Source: Paludibacteraceae bacterium (GTDB lineage Bacteria > Bacteroidota > Bacteroidia > Bacteroidales > Paludibacteraceae). Taken from it: 64,000 bases of DNA. Position 1 is the stretch's first letter. Each line of letters opens with the position of its first letter. The stretch covers positions 62,001 to 126,000 of the forward strand of contig JARLGW010000012.1 in NCBI GenBank assembly GCA_031292565.1. Reading direction: 5' to 3'. The notes beneath the pieces are model-generated. The model made no database searches, was not told where the DNA came from, and saw only the letters and a list, made by a program, of their open reading frames with translations. The position numbers were made by a program, and so were the translations under genes. Shown piece after piece: positions 27,403 to 35,896 of the stretch.

Positions 27403-29001
27403 ATGAAGAAATTTGTATTATCAATTGCCATTTTTTTGTTTGTTGTAGAGTTTATTTCTTTTGCACAAAGTGAAAAAAGTGTTGATTTCAGTAAATTAGT
27501 TGAAGCATCAATCAAAATAAAGGCTCTGTATGTAGATACTATCAATAACGAAAAGCTGATGGAAAATGCTATAACGGGCATACTACAAAACCTAGATCCT
27601 CATTCGGTTTATATTCCTAAAGACGAAGTAAAAAAGATGAACGAACCTTTGGTGGGGAATTTTGATGGAATCGGTGTTCAGTTTCAAATGATTGACGATA
27701 GCCTTTTTGTGGAACAAACTATCGCGGGAGGCCCTTCTGAAAAAGTTGGTGTGTTACCTGGCGACCGTATTGTCAGAGTAAACGATAGTTTGATAGCCGG
27801 AGTAAAAATGTCCACGATGGATATTATGAAGCGGCTCCGGGGTAAAAAAGGTACAGCAGTTGTAATTAAAATTGTTCGTCGAGGAGTGTCCGAACTTATT
27901 GAGTTTAAAATTATTCGTGATAAAATTCCTCTTTATAGCATTGATGCCTCTTATATGGCTACCCCAAATATTGGGTATATTAAGTTAAGTAAGTTTAGTG
28001 CCACCTCGGAAAAAGAATTTACCGATGCCTTTAAAAAACTGAAAAAGCAGGGAATGAAAAATTTGATTCTAGACTTGCAATCAAACGGAGGTGGATATTT
28101 GCAAACAGCCACCGAACTTGCCGATGAATTTCTAGGCGCAGGCCAACTCATTGTTTACACCAAAGGTAGAACCGGCCAAATTAATTACATGGCTTCCGCT
28201 AAAGGAAATTACCAGCAAGGGAAATTAATACTCTTGGTTGATGAATATTCGGCTTCCGCCAGCGAAATTCTTTCGGGAGCCATTCAAGATTGGGATAGAG
28301 GTCTAGTAGTAGGTCGTCGCTCTTATGGTAAAGGATTGGTTCAGCAACCTGTGAGCTTAAACGATGGTTCGATGATTCGTTTAACCACTGCCCGCTACTA
28401 CACTCCATCCGGTCGTTGCATCCAACGACCTTACAAAGACGAAGGAATTGATAAATATAAAAATGAAGTGGTGGATCGTTACAACCGTGGTGAACTAACT
28501 TCGGCTGATACGATTCATTTCCCCGATTCATTGCGTAAAGCCACCTTGGTACTCAAACGCCCCGTGTATGGTGGGGGCGGTATTATGCCCGACTATTTCG
28601 TTCCACTGGATACTACTTTTAATTCAAAATATTTGACCAAGATAGTAGCTAAAGGAGTATTAAATTCATTTGCCTCCAAGTATTTAGAAGCGCATGAAAC
28701 ACAATTGAAGACGGATTATCCTTCATTTGAAAAATACAATGCACAGTTCACAGTAACCGATGCTATTTTAAAAGAACTTATTGCAGCCGGCGAATCGGAA
28801 AAAGTTCCTTTTGATGAGGCTCAATATAAGAAATCGAAACACTTTATAGCAGTACAATTAAAAGCTCTTTTTGCCCGTCGATTGTGGGACATGACTGAGT
28901 TCTATCAAGTAATAAATACCGAAAACGATGCCTGCCAAAAAGCCATTGAAATACTATCAAAACCCGGCATGTACGAATCAGTACTGGTTAAAAAGAAATA
29001 A
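27403..29001 (+). CDS. S41-family C-terminal processing peptidase (Ctp/Prc)
   Basis: A 532-residue exported serine protease. Signal peptide: about residues 1-22 (ending SFAQ). A helical N-terminal region is followed by a PDZ domain (about 85-165, GIGVQFQMIDDSLFVEQTIAGGPSEK...). The catalytic domain has ASASEILSGAIQDWDRG (nucleophile Ser near residue 285) and SYGKGLVQ (general-base Lys near 310). Family members trim or degrade periplasmic proteins with exposed C-termini, in this phylum often in the envelope. The C-terminal extension (about 430-532) contains helices of unknown role. pnuC begins directly after the TAA with no gap. Confidence 0.93.
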   Translation: MKKFVLSIAIFLFVVEFISFAQSEKSVDFSKLVEASIKIKALYVDTINNEKLMENAITGILQNLDPHSVYIPKDEVKKMNEPLVGNFDGIGVQFQMIDDSLFVEQTIAGGPSEKVGVLPGDRIVRVNDSLIAGVKMSTMDIMKRLRGKKGTAVVIKIVRRGVSELIEFKIIRDKIPLYSIDASYMATPNIGYIKLSKFSATSEKEFTDAFKKLKKQGMKNLILDLQSNGGGYLQTATELADEFLGAGQLIVYTKGRTGQINYMASAKGNYQQGKLILLVDEYSASASEILSGAIQDWDRGLVVGRRSYGKGLVQQPVSLNDGSMIRLTTARYYTPSGRCIQRPYKDEGIDKYKNEVVDRYNRGELTSADTIHFPDSLRKATLVLKRPVYGGGGIMPDYFVPLDTTFNSKYLTKIVAKGVLNSFASKYLEAHETQLKTDYPSFEKYNAQFTVTDAILKELIAAGESEKVPFDEAQYKKSKHFIAVQLKALFARRLWDMTEFYQVINTENDACQKAIEILSKPGMYESVLVKKK

Positions 29002-29640
29002 ATGGAATCCCTGCCGGTATTTCTTCAAGCCTTCTTGTGGGCACTTATACAATATGCCGAAATAATAGGCACCCTGTTGAGCATCACCTACCTTTTACTC
29101 TGCATCTTTCAGAGCAATTGGTGCTGGCTCTTTGGCGGGTTAGGCTCGGCGTTGTATATACTCGTGTTCTTTCAGAGCAAGTTTTACGCCGACATGAGCC
29201 TCCAATTCTATTACGTTTTCATCAGCTTCTACGGCTGGTACCACTGGAGGTTCGGGAAACATCAAGCCGATAAAAAACAAATCTCCGTGGTGAAAACCCC
29301 TCGCCGGGTTTGGCTGCCGTTGACTGTTGCCACCGCCTTGGTGTTTGCCGGATACGCCTACCTGCTCCATACCTATACCGATTCGCCCGTGGTAGTTGGC
29401 GATTCGTTTACTGCCGCCACCGCCATTCTTGCCACCTATATGCTATCGCGTAAATACATCGAAAACTGGTTGCTATTTATTGTTTCTGATGGCGTTTGCA
29501 TCGGGCTGTACATTTACAAAGGCTTGTACATTACCGCCATTCTTTTCGTGGTTTACACCGTGATGGCCGTATGGGGCTACTTCGATTGGCGTAAGGAAAT
29601 GAAAAAGCAAAACCTTATTTCATCTCCACCCCAAGTATGA
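29002..29640 (+). CDS. pnuC: PnuC-type nicotinamide riboside transporter
   Basis: A 212-residue membrane protein with seven hydrophobic segments, starting directly after the protease stop. It shows NWCWLFGGLGSALYILVFF, FISFYGWYHWRFGKH (the family WxxW substrate site), and a seventh segment at FVVYTVMAVWGYFDWR. PnuC channels nicotinamide riboside inward, where phosphorylation traps it; related members move thiamine or riboflavin. The NadR-type kinase gene overlapping its 3' end by 4 bases (ATGA) supports the nicotinamide riboside substrate. The DNA is noticeably more GC-rich than the protease gene. Confidence 0.88.
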   Translation: MESLPVFLQAFLWALIQYAEIIGTLLSITYLLLCIFQSNWCWLFGGLGSALYILVFFQSKFYADMSLQFYYVFISFYGWYHWRFGKHQADKKQISVVKTPRRVWLPLTVATALVFAGYAYLLHTYTDSPVVVGDSFTAATAILATYMLSRKYIENWLLFIVSDGVCIGLYIYKGLYITAILFVVYTVMAVWGYFDWRKEMKKQNLISSPPQV

Positions 29641-30149
29641 AAAGAATCGTTGTTATAGGCCCCGAATCTACCGGGAAAAGCACCCTTGCACGCGGATTGG
29701 CTTTTCATTTCGATTGCCCCTGGATACCCGAATATGCCCGCTCGTATATGGAAGGATTGAACCGACCCTACACCTACGAAGATGTGGAGCTCATAGCCCG
29801 ACATCAACTGGAAGAGCTCCGGGCATACGAAACCCGGTTTTCCACCACCACCGCACCCTATTTGTTTCTTGATACCGACCTTATCATTACCCGAGTGTGG
29901 TTCTTGCACGTGTTTAAGCGCGAACCTCAATGGCTGGACACTGCCATCAACTCCACCGCTGCCAATCTCTACCTGCTTTGCCGACCGGATCTCCCTTGGG
30001 AGCCCGACCCTGTACGCGAAAACGAATCCATCCGCGATTACCTCTACCAATGGTACATGCGCGAAATAAAGGAACTGGGCAAACCTTTTGCCGAAATTGG
30101 CGGCAAGGGTGAGCAACGGCTTCAGCATGCCATACAAGCCATACATTAG
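29637..30149 (+). CDS. NadR-type ribosylnicotinamide kinase (P-loop ATPase)
   Basis: A 170-residue protein with a Walker A motif in IGPESTGKSTLARGLA (about residues 6-21), then PWIPEYARSYMEGLNRPYTYEDVELIARHQLEE, and DTDLIITRVW (about 81-90), as in the kinase half of NadR, which phosphorylates nicotinamide riboside to NMN. It lacks the N-terminal NMN-adenylyltransferase domain of full NadR. It overlaps pnuC by 4 bases, forming a transport-and-trapping pair. The remaining NAD step would need a separate NadD-type enzyme. Another possibility is a kinase for a related vitamin, but gene pairing makes nicotinamide riboside likely. Confidence 0.88.
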   Translation: MKRIVVIGPESTGKSTLARGLAFHFDCPWIPEYARSYMEGLNRPYTYEDVELIARHQLEELRAYETRFSTTTAPYLFLDTDLIITRVWFLHVFKREPQWLDTAINSTAANLYLLCRPDLPWEPDPVRENESIRDYLYQWYMREIKELGKPFAEIGGKGEQRLQHAIQAIH

Positions 30150-30222
30150 GATTGTAACTTTTCATACATGTTAAATTAGCCAAAAATATCATTAGTGGAT
30201 TTTCTTTCTCTACTCTTCTTAT

Positions 30223-30247
30223 ATTCTTAAGCATAAATATTAAGAAT
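30223..30247 (+). terminator. Weak candidate terminator after the pnuC-kinase operon
   Basis: ATTCTTAA (30223-30230) and TTAAGAAT (30240-30247) form an 8-base AT-only stem with a 9-base loop, followed by a pyrimidine-rich tract. It is 75 bases past the kinase stop. The stem is weak, so the call is tentative. Confidence 0.35.
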
Positions 30248-30389
30248 GATTCTTTTCCTTTTTTTTAAAAAAAGTGAAAAAAGATCTCTATGCTTTAATT
30301 ATTAATCTGAACAATTAACAGATTATATGTGTTTTCATTAATATTCTATAATTCTACTTTAGTTATAAAACACATTTAACTTCTTAATC

Positions 30390-32162
30390 ATGAAAAAGAT
30401 TTACTTATTATTAGTCTACTTTATAGCTCTTCAAGTAGCTGTTAAAGCACAGGATCGTATTTATTGGGGTGTTCCGAATGTAGCCATTAGTTCTGCTAAA
30501 TTTGACGGAACTGATATAAAGCAAGCAGTAACCTTGTCGGGTCAAACATACGATATGGAAACTGATTTTTACAAAAACGTTTTGTATTGGGGCGATGGTA
30601 GCACGGTAAAAAAAGCAAATGCAGACGGAACGAATGTGCAAACTCTGTATACTGCAAGCGGAACGATTGGTGCTCTTGCATTAGATTTAACCAACAACAA
30701 GTTGTATTTCTCTCAATATGGAAGTACGCATGCTCTTATCGTACGCTGTAATTTGGATGGAACAGGTCTGGATACGATTGTGACTTCACCTATTTCTAGT
30801 GCGAGTACTTACACATTGGCTATTTCCACCACCCTTCAAAAACTTTATTGGACAGAATATTCCACCAGCAGTTATGTTTTGCGCTGTAATCTGGATGGAA
30901 CAAACGTGGAAACCCTTATGACAGTGTCTAACTTTATGCCGGGACTGTCCATCGACGAAAAAAATCAGAAACTTTTTTTAGCTTACTGGAATGACAACGA
31001 AGTTATGACAACCGATATGACTTGCTCTACAACACCCACGTTAGTTTTTGGCACCTCTAACGGCACTTTCCAAATGGCCGTGAACAATCAAGAAAACAAA
31101 CTCTATTTTGCTGAAATGGCTACGGGTAAAATTCGCAAATGTAATTTAGATGGTACTTCGCCGCAAGATATTATCTCTTTAGCTTCTGGAAATAGGATTA
31201 TGGCACTGTCCATCCCAACTGTTCCTGCAGCACCTACTATTGTTGAAAACGAAACCTATACCTTCAAGCTAAAAGATTTCTTATTCTCTGCTGTTGATAA
31301 AGATTCGTTAACAAAAATTCAAATAACCTCTTTGCCTGCTAAAGGAACCATGTATTTGGATGCCAACAAAAACAATGTGGTTGATGCAGGTGAAGCAATT
31401 ACATTGAATCAAGAAATAGCAAAGGCTGATCTTGATTCCGGGTTATTCAAATTTAATCCTGTTGCCAACGATTATGGCACCCCATATGCCAGTTTCAACT
31501 TCAAGTGGTATAATGGCATAAGTTATTCCGCCTTAGAATTTACCCAATCCATCTATGTTATAAAATACATTGCCGGCGATGTAAGTCGAAACGGAGTGAT
31601 AGACGGTAGCGAAATAGCCGGTGACATTAATAAAAATGGTGTAATAGACAGCCCTTCCGAAGTAGCCGGCGATGTTGATGGCGACGGCAAGATTGACAAT
31701 GGCGAAATTGCCGGAGATCTAAATGGTAACGGTGTAATAGACCGTCCAACCGAAGTGACCGGCGATATTAACGGCAATGGAACAATTGACCGCCCAGCTG
31801 AAATAGCCGGCGATGGTGACGGCGATGGTGTAATTACTGCACCCGAATTGGCCGGTGATGTTAATGGCGATTTGGCTATCGTCTCTCCAGAGCTATTAGG
31901 CGATTTGAATGGTAATGGTATCTTGGATGATGGAGCTAGTGGAATAAATGTGCTTGATGCCAATGCTCTAGTCGTTTATCCTACGGTAACCAGCGATTAT
32001 ATCAATATTCAGGGTAATAACAACTCTGAGGTGGTGATATATAACGCGGGAGGCAATGTAGTGCTGAAAACAAAAGCTAATAGAATTAATGTCGGAGCCT
32101 TTGGTAAAGGTGCCTATGTTGTTAAAATAGCTGGTAATACTACCAAGGTGATTGTAAAATAA
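30390..32162 (+). CDS. T9SS cargo: YWTD-type beta-propeller with tandem EF-hand-like loops
   Basis: A 590-residue exported protein. Signal peptide: about 1-21 (ending VKAQ). Residues about 22-275 form repeated blades with the pattern x-LYWGDGSTVKKANADGT, NKLYFSQYG, KLYWTEYST, RCNLDGT: a YWTD/LDL-receptor class B propeller. An Ig-like segment (about 285-385) contains DANKNNVVDAGEAI. Residues 395 to about 517 hold eight tandem 15-16-residue units (such as GDVDGDGKIDNGE), each like a calcium-binding EF-hand loop without its helices. From about residue 525 comes a T9SS type-A sorting domain (LVVYPTVTSDYINIQGN ... KVIVK). It is likely a surface or secreted calcium-stabilised protein; the binding partner is unknown. 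Confidence 0.8.
   Translation: MKKIYLLLVYFIALQVAVKAQDRIYWGVPNVAISSAKFDGTDIKQAVTLSGQTYDMETDFYKNVLYWGDGSTVKKANADGTNVQTLYTASGTIGALALDLTNNKLYFSQYGSTHALIVRCNLDGTGLDTIVTSPISSASTYTLAISTTLQKLYWTEYSTSSYVLRCNLDGTNVETLMTVSNFMPGLSIDEKNQKLFLAYWNDNEVMTTDMTCSTTPTLVFGTSNGTFQMAVNNQENKLYFAEMATGKIRKCNLDGTSPQDIISLASGNRIMALSIPTVPAAPTIVENETYTFKLKDFLFSAVDKDSLTKIQITSLPAKGTMYLDANKNNVVDAGEAITLNQEIAKADLDSGLFKFNPVANDYGTPYASFNFKWYNGISYSALEFTQSIYVIKYIAGDVSRNGVIDGSEIAGDINKNGVIDSPSEVAGDVDGDGKIDNGEIAGDLNGNGVIDRPTEVTGDINGNGTIDRPAEIAGDGDGDGVITAPELAGDVNGDLAIVSPELLGDLNGNGILDDGASGINVLDANALVVYPTVTSDYINIQGNNNSEVVIYNAGGNVVLKTKANRINVGAFGKGAYVVKIAGNTTKVIVK
31572..31940 (+). repeat. Eight tandem EF-hand-loop-like coding repeats
   Basis: Inside the gene above. 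Units run AGDVSRNGVIDGSEI, AGDINKNGVIDSPSEV, AGDVDGDGKIDNGEI, AGDLNGNGVIDRPTEV, TGDINGNGTIDRPAEI, AGDGDGDGVITAPEL, AGDVNGDLAIVSPELL and GDLNGNGILDDG. Each has D1-x-[DN]3-x-[DN]5-G6-x-[IL]8-D9 with Glu near position 12 (DVDGDGKIDNGE is an exact 12-residue EF loop). Units 6 to 8 are decayed. DNA of the units is similar, which indicates recent expansion. Confidence 0.75.
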
Positions 32163-32189
32163 GAAAAAAAATTCACTATCCTAATAAGC

Positions 32190-32219
32190 AGGGGGCTCTA
32201 TCAATGAGCCCCCTTTTTT
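32190..32219 (+). terminator. Terminator after the propeller gene
   Basis: GGGGGCTC and GAGCCCCC form an 8-base GC stem with a 7-base loop and a T-run, 28 bases after the stop codon. It is a canonical Rho-independent terminator. Confidence 0.9.
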
Positions 32220-32793
32220 TGTCTTCACCCGGAGCCCGGTTGCTGTGCGTTTTTTTGTGGATAGTTTCTTGGGTATTTTTCGGGATAAAAAATAACCTAA
32301 AAAAAAAGAAATTACCTCTGCTATCCATCACCCACCACTTAAACCTGCTAAGTTTTGCAAAACTTGAATAAGACATCCCATATTTTTAAAGATTATGGAA
32401 TGTCTCCTTTCTTCTTTTTATCAAAATCTCTACCCCAATCTCTTTCTCCATAACCTTTCAAAAATAAAGCTTCCGAGATAATAATGTTTGTCGGAAAAAT
32501 GACAAAAAATAGAGGTGGGGAGTGAGACGATGAAAGGTGAACAAAAAATACATAAAACAAAATAGAATTTAAACAATACAATTAATATAGTTTAACTCTA
32601 TGATTAGTTTTATCTTAAAATATAATACAGAAATTTGAGCCATCAAATAAAACGAGTGATCGGTTTATGTAATTACAAATTTCGCCTAGCAAAATTTAAA
32701 ACATACGGAACAAGCCGAAAATCCGAAACAAAGTAGGTGAAATTAAAATTATGTTTTAAACATCTGCTAATAATCAATAAAAAATCAATAATT
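32220..32793. other. Non-coding interval between two T9SS cargo genes
   Basis: About 570 bases, mostly AT-rich, with no ORF that has a domain or a convincing start. It holds a 16-base palindrome (AAGTTTTGCAAAACTT, 32350-32365) and the hairpin at 32371-32405. The sequence around the hairpin is repeated after the next gene. I see no -7 box before the 32794 start. Confidence 0.5.
32361..32420 (+). repeat. Copy 1 of a roughly 60-base hairpin repeat
   Basis: Contains AGACATCCCATA (32371-32382) and its imperfect complement TATGGAATGTCT (32394-32405), followed by a CTCCTTTCTTCTT pyrimidine tract. Closely similar to copy 2 (33690-33750), including the flanking GAATAAGACAT and CTCCTTTCT parts. Probably a terminator-like or structured RNA element; one side shows compensating changes. 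Confidence 0.6.
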
Positions 32794-33660
32794 ATGAAAA
32801 AGGTACTTATTTTTATCACGTTGGCTATTATCCTGCATACAGGGTTACATAGCCAAACTTATGTACCGTTCCCCACAGCAAATGCAAGCTGGAATGTTTA
32901 TAGAGAATATGAAATGCTTGGTGACCCTAAAAACACTTTTGTTGATAAATACACTTTATCTGGTGCTGATACAACAATTAATTCTATAAAATATAAAATA
33001 CTCTTAGATAATTCGTATTTCATAGGGGGGATAAGAGAGCAGGATAAAAAAATATATTATTCTCCATCTTATGGAGGAGAATATCTTTTATATGATTTCA
33101 ATGCTCAAGTGGGAGATACAATAAGGCATTCTTCTACTTTAAGTTATATGTATACTGTCGTAAAAGCAATTGACTCCATCCAAATAGATGGTAATTACCG
33201 AAAAAGATATATAGTATCTGTTTACGGTTATGAACCCGATTCTATTATTGAGGGAATCGGAAGTGTAAAAAACAGCTTGATTTATGCGGTTCAGCTAATC
33301 TCAACTTGTACTTGTGTTAATTATTGGGAACATATCTGCTTCGAGGAGAACGGAGTGGTAAAATACCTGAACCCTGATTTTAGTGATTGTAGTTCTACTA
33401 AGCCAATAGCAGGAATAAATGAGACATACAGTGATGCGGAAATCAAAATTTATCCTAACCCGGCACAGCATACCGTGTACATCAAAAGCAATAAGGCGCA
33501 AGCCATTTCCATATTCAACAGCAGCGGTCAGCTTATGGAGAAAGCAACACTACCCGCACAGTCGGAATATATGCTAAATATAGACAACTATTCCAAAGGC
33601 ACTTACTTTATTTCTGTAACAGGCGGTACAAAAGGTGCGGTACAGTTTATAAAAGAGTAA
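32794..33660 (+). CDS. T9SS type-A cargo protein of unknown function
   Basis: A 288-residue exported protein from the ATG at 32794; an upstream start at 32737 exists but precedes a non-signal-like stretch, and the later start gives a proper signal peptide (MKKVLIFITLAIILHTGLHSQ). The middle is beta-rich, with no recognised domain (YREYEMLGDPKNTFVDKYTL, YSPSYGGEYLLYDFNAQVGDTI). The T9SS type-A domain starts at about residue 218 (IYPNPAQHTVYIKSNKAQ) and ends GAVQFIKE. It lies between two copies of a hairpin repeat. Sorting domain is certain; the role of the N-terminal part is unknown. Confidence 0.8.
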   Translation: MKKVLIFITLAIILHTGLHSQTYVPFPTANASWNVYREYEMLGDPKNTFVDKYTLSGADTTINSIKYKILLDNSYFIGGIREQDKKIYYSPSYGGEYLLYDFNAQVGDTIRHSSTLSYMYTVVKAIDSIQIDGNYRKRYIVSVYGYEPDSIIEGIGSVKNSLIYAVQLISTCTCVNYWEHICFEENGVVKYLNPDFSDCSSTKPIAGINETYSDAEIKIYPNPAQHTVYIKSNKAQAISIFNSSGQLMEKATLPAQSEYMLNIDNYSKGTYFISVTGGTKGAVQFIKE

Positions 33661-33689
33661 ACTCATAGCAACCAATACCTAACAGGCTT

Positions 33690-33750
33690 TTTTCAAGTAA
33701 GACATTCCATATCTTGAAAATATAGAATGTCTCCTTTCTCCTTATCTTCA
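33690..33750 (+). repeat. Copy 2 of the hairpin repeat; probable terminator of the T9SS gene
   Basis: AGACATTCCATAT (33700-33712) pairs with ATATAGAATGTCT (33720-33732), one mismatch, with a pyrimidine tract CTCCTTTCTC after it. A second, mutually exclusive pairing is possible between TTTTCAAG (33690-33697) and CTTGAAAA (33713-33720). It is similar to copy 1 at 32361-32420. Confidence 0.6.
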
Positions 33751-33783
33751 AATTTAGCCCTTTCGTAAGGATAATATTTTTTA

Positions 33784-33791
33784 TACCTTTG
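33784..33791 (+). promoter_or_regulatory. -7 promoter box for epsC
   Basis: TACCTTTG matches TAnnTTTG and lies 37 bases before the start codon. Confidence 0.6.
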
Positions 33792-33828
33792 CTTTTTTAT
33801 TGCCCGGACTAAATTTTTCCCGAACGTA

Positions 33829-34710
33829 ATGTCAGCAGAGAATCAATATACCATAGCCGAAACCATCAAACTATTATCCGACAAAGCCGGAATAAAAACG
33901 GTTTGCCATCAGCAGCACGAGGGCTCTCCGCTACCTTCCGTGCCGGTGTTGGAAGAGATTGTAACCATCGCGCGTTCCATCATCTTCCCCGGTTATTTTG
34001 GTAATTCGTCCGTCAACATTCACAATCTCAATTATCATATCGGGCTCAGCGTAGAAAAGCTGTTCGGCCTGCTCACCGAGCAGATTTTGGCCGGCCTATG
34101 TTTCGATCGTGAGGATAACCTGGAGGATGCCTTTTGCCACAAGCAGGCCAAAGAATTGGCTACAAAGTTCATTGCCCGCATGCCACACCTACGGGAAGTG
34201 CTTACCACCGATGTAGTAGCAGCCTATAATGGCGACCCGGCAGCCAAAAGCTATGGCGAGGTTATTTTTTGCTACCCCGCCATCCGTGCCATAAGCAATT
34301 ACCGCGTGGCACACGCGTTGCTGCTACTGGGCGTGCCCCTTATCCCGCGTATTATTACCGAGATGGCACATTCCGAAACCGGCATCGACATTCACCCCGG
34401 AGCCACCATTGGCGAATATTTCACCATCGACCACGGCACGGGCGTAGTGATAGGCGAAACTGCCATTATTGGCAACAACGTGAAGTTATACCAAGGCGTA
34501 ACGTTGGGAGCCAAGAGCTTTCCGCTCGATGAAAAGGGCAATCCTATTAAAGGCATCGACCGCCACCCCATACTGGAGGACGAGGTTATCGTTTATTCCA
34601 ACGCCTCCATTTTAGGCCGGGTCACCATTGGCCGGGGAGCCGTGATCGGGGGCAATATCTGGATAGAAAACGATGTACCGGCAGGAGCCAAAATATTACA
34701 AAAAAAATAA
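33829..34710 (+). CDS. epsC: Serine O-acetyltransferase EpsC (CysE-type)
   Basis: A 293-residue hexapeptide-repeat acetyltransferase that transfers acetyl-CoA to L-serine, giving O-acetylserine for cysteine synthesis. The helical N-terminal part (to about residue 170) is followed by HSETGIDIHPGATIGEYFTIDHGTGVVIGETAIIGNNVKLYQGVTLGAKSF, the left-handed beta-helix with the catalytic His and the CoA site. It ends with IWIENDVPAGAKILQKK. It is named EpsC in many Bacteroidota because of a long N-terminal domain. It supplies substrate for sulfhydrylation; metY in this window would use O-acetylhomoserine instead. Locally GC-rich relative to neighbours. Confidence 0.93.
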   Translation: MSAENQYTIAETIKLLSDKAGIKTVCHQQHEGSPLPSVPVLEEIVTIARSIIFPGYFGNSSVNIHNLNYHIGLSVEKLFGLLTEQILAGLCFDREDNLEDAFCHKQAKELATKFIARMPHLREVLTTDVVAAYNGDPAAKSYGEVIFCYPAIRAISNYRVAHALLLLGVPLIPRIITEMAHSETGIDIHPGATIGEYFTIDHGTGVVIGETAIIGNNVKLYQGVTLGAKSFPLDEKGNPIKGIDRHPILEDEVIVYSNASILGRVTIGRGAVIGGNIWIENDVPAGAKILQKK

Positions 34711-34726
34711 ACCACTAACCCCATAT

Positions 34727-35896
34727 ATGGAAAAGACGTTTGAAATTATTGCCAAAACCTTTAAAGGTTTGGAAGAGGTTTTAGCAAAAGAGTTAATTTC
34801 GCTTGGTGCGAATGATGTGCAGCTCGAACGCCGTGCGGTAAGCTGCCGTGGCGACAAGGCGTTTCTGTACAAGGCCAATTTACATAGCCGCACGGCTACC
34901 CGTTTCTTGGTACCCATTTCGCATTTTCAAGCTAAAAATGCCGATGAAATCTATGTGGAAGCAAAGAAAATAGATTGGTCGAAGTACATGGATCTTACCA
35001 CCAGTTTTTCTATCGATGCCACGGTTTATTCCGAACAATTCACACACTCCAAGTTCGTATCCTACCGGGTGAAGGATGCTATTGCCGACCAGTTTATGGA
35101 AAAGTGCAACAAACGCCCTTCGGTAAGCATCACTAACCCCGATTTGATGATAAATGTGCATATTTCGCAAACCCGTTGCTCCATTTCGTTGGACAGTTCG
35201 GGCGAATCGTTGCACAAGCGCGGCTATCGCGTGGCACAAACCGAAGCTCCTATCAACGAGGCTTTGGCGGCAGGCATCTTGTTGCTTTCGGGTTGGGATG
35301 GTAAATCTAATTTTATCGACCCCATGTGTGGTTCGGGCACGTTTCTTATCGAAGCGGCTTTGATCGCGTTAAACATCCCGCCGGGAATTTTCCGCAAATC
35401 GTTCGGCTTTGAAAAGTGGAATGATTTTGACAAAGATCTGTTCGACGATTTGTATAACGACGACAGCTACGAGCGACCTTTCGATTTTAAGATCTATGGT
35501 TCGGACATTAACTCCAACGCCATAAAAATAGCCGAACAAAACATCAGAAGTTCGGGCTTGAGCAAATATATAGAGCTACAAACGATAAGTATCAACGACA
35601 TTAAAATGCCCGAAGGAAAAGCTTTGATGGTAACCAATCCTCCTTACGGCGAACGCTTGCAGCCCGAATCGCTTTTCGAGCTGTATGAAAACATTGGGCG
35701 GATGCTCAAGTTCAAGTTTGCCGGAAATCAGGCTTGGATAATCAGTTCGGACGAACGGTGCTTGTCACGCATTGGCATGAAGCCGTCGGAAAAGATCAAC
35801 CTGTTTAATGGCGACTTGGAATGCTTGTTGTGCAATTATGAAGTCTTTGAAGGCAAGCGAAAAGATTTTGTAGTAAAAACAAAAGAAAGAGAATAA
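34727..35896 (+). CDS. THUMP-domain class I SAM-dependent RNA methyltransferase (RlmL/Trm14-like)
   Basis: A 389-residue protein with an N-terminal THUMP domain (FEIIAKTFKGLEEVLAKELISLGANDV, about residues 4-30) and a Rossmann methyltransferase domain with FIDPMCGSGTFLIEAALIAL (motif I region, about 198-217) and the catalytic NPPYGER (about residues 304-310). THUMP plus NPPY is typical of enzymes that methylate guanine N2 of 23S rRNA or tRNA. I chose the ATG at 34727 because earlier in-frame codons lie inside epsC. It ends directly at the stop of the opposite-strand radical SAM gene. The exact RNA position is unknown. Confidence 0.88.
   Translation: MEKTFEIIAKTFKGLEEVLAKELISLGANDVQLERRAVSCRGDKAFLYKANLHSRTATRFLVPISHFQAKNADEIYVEAKKIDWSKYMDLTTSFSIDATVYSEQFTHSKFVSYRVKDAIADQFMEKCNKRPSVSITNPDLMINVHISQTRCSISLDSSGESLHKRGYRVAQTEAPINEALAAGILLLSGWDGKSNFIDPMCGSGTFLIEAALIALNIPPGIFRKSFGFEKWNDFDKDLFDDLYNDDSYERPFDFKIYGSDINSNAIKIAEQNIRSSGLSKYIELQTISINDIKMPEGKALMVTNPPYGERLQPESLFELYENIGRMLKFKFAGNQAWIISSDERCLSRIGMKPSEKINLFNGDLECLLCNYEVFEGKRKDFVVKTKERE

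Noticed and set aside
31553-31963. Long open frame on the minus strand, antisense to the propeller gene
   Set aside because: It is the shadow of the GATGGCGAT-type repeats, which lack stops on the other strand; composition is repetitive and no start signal exists.
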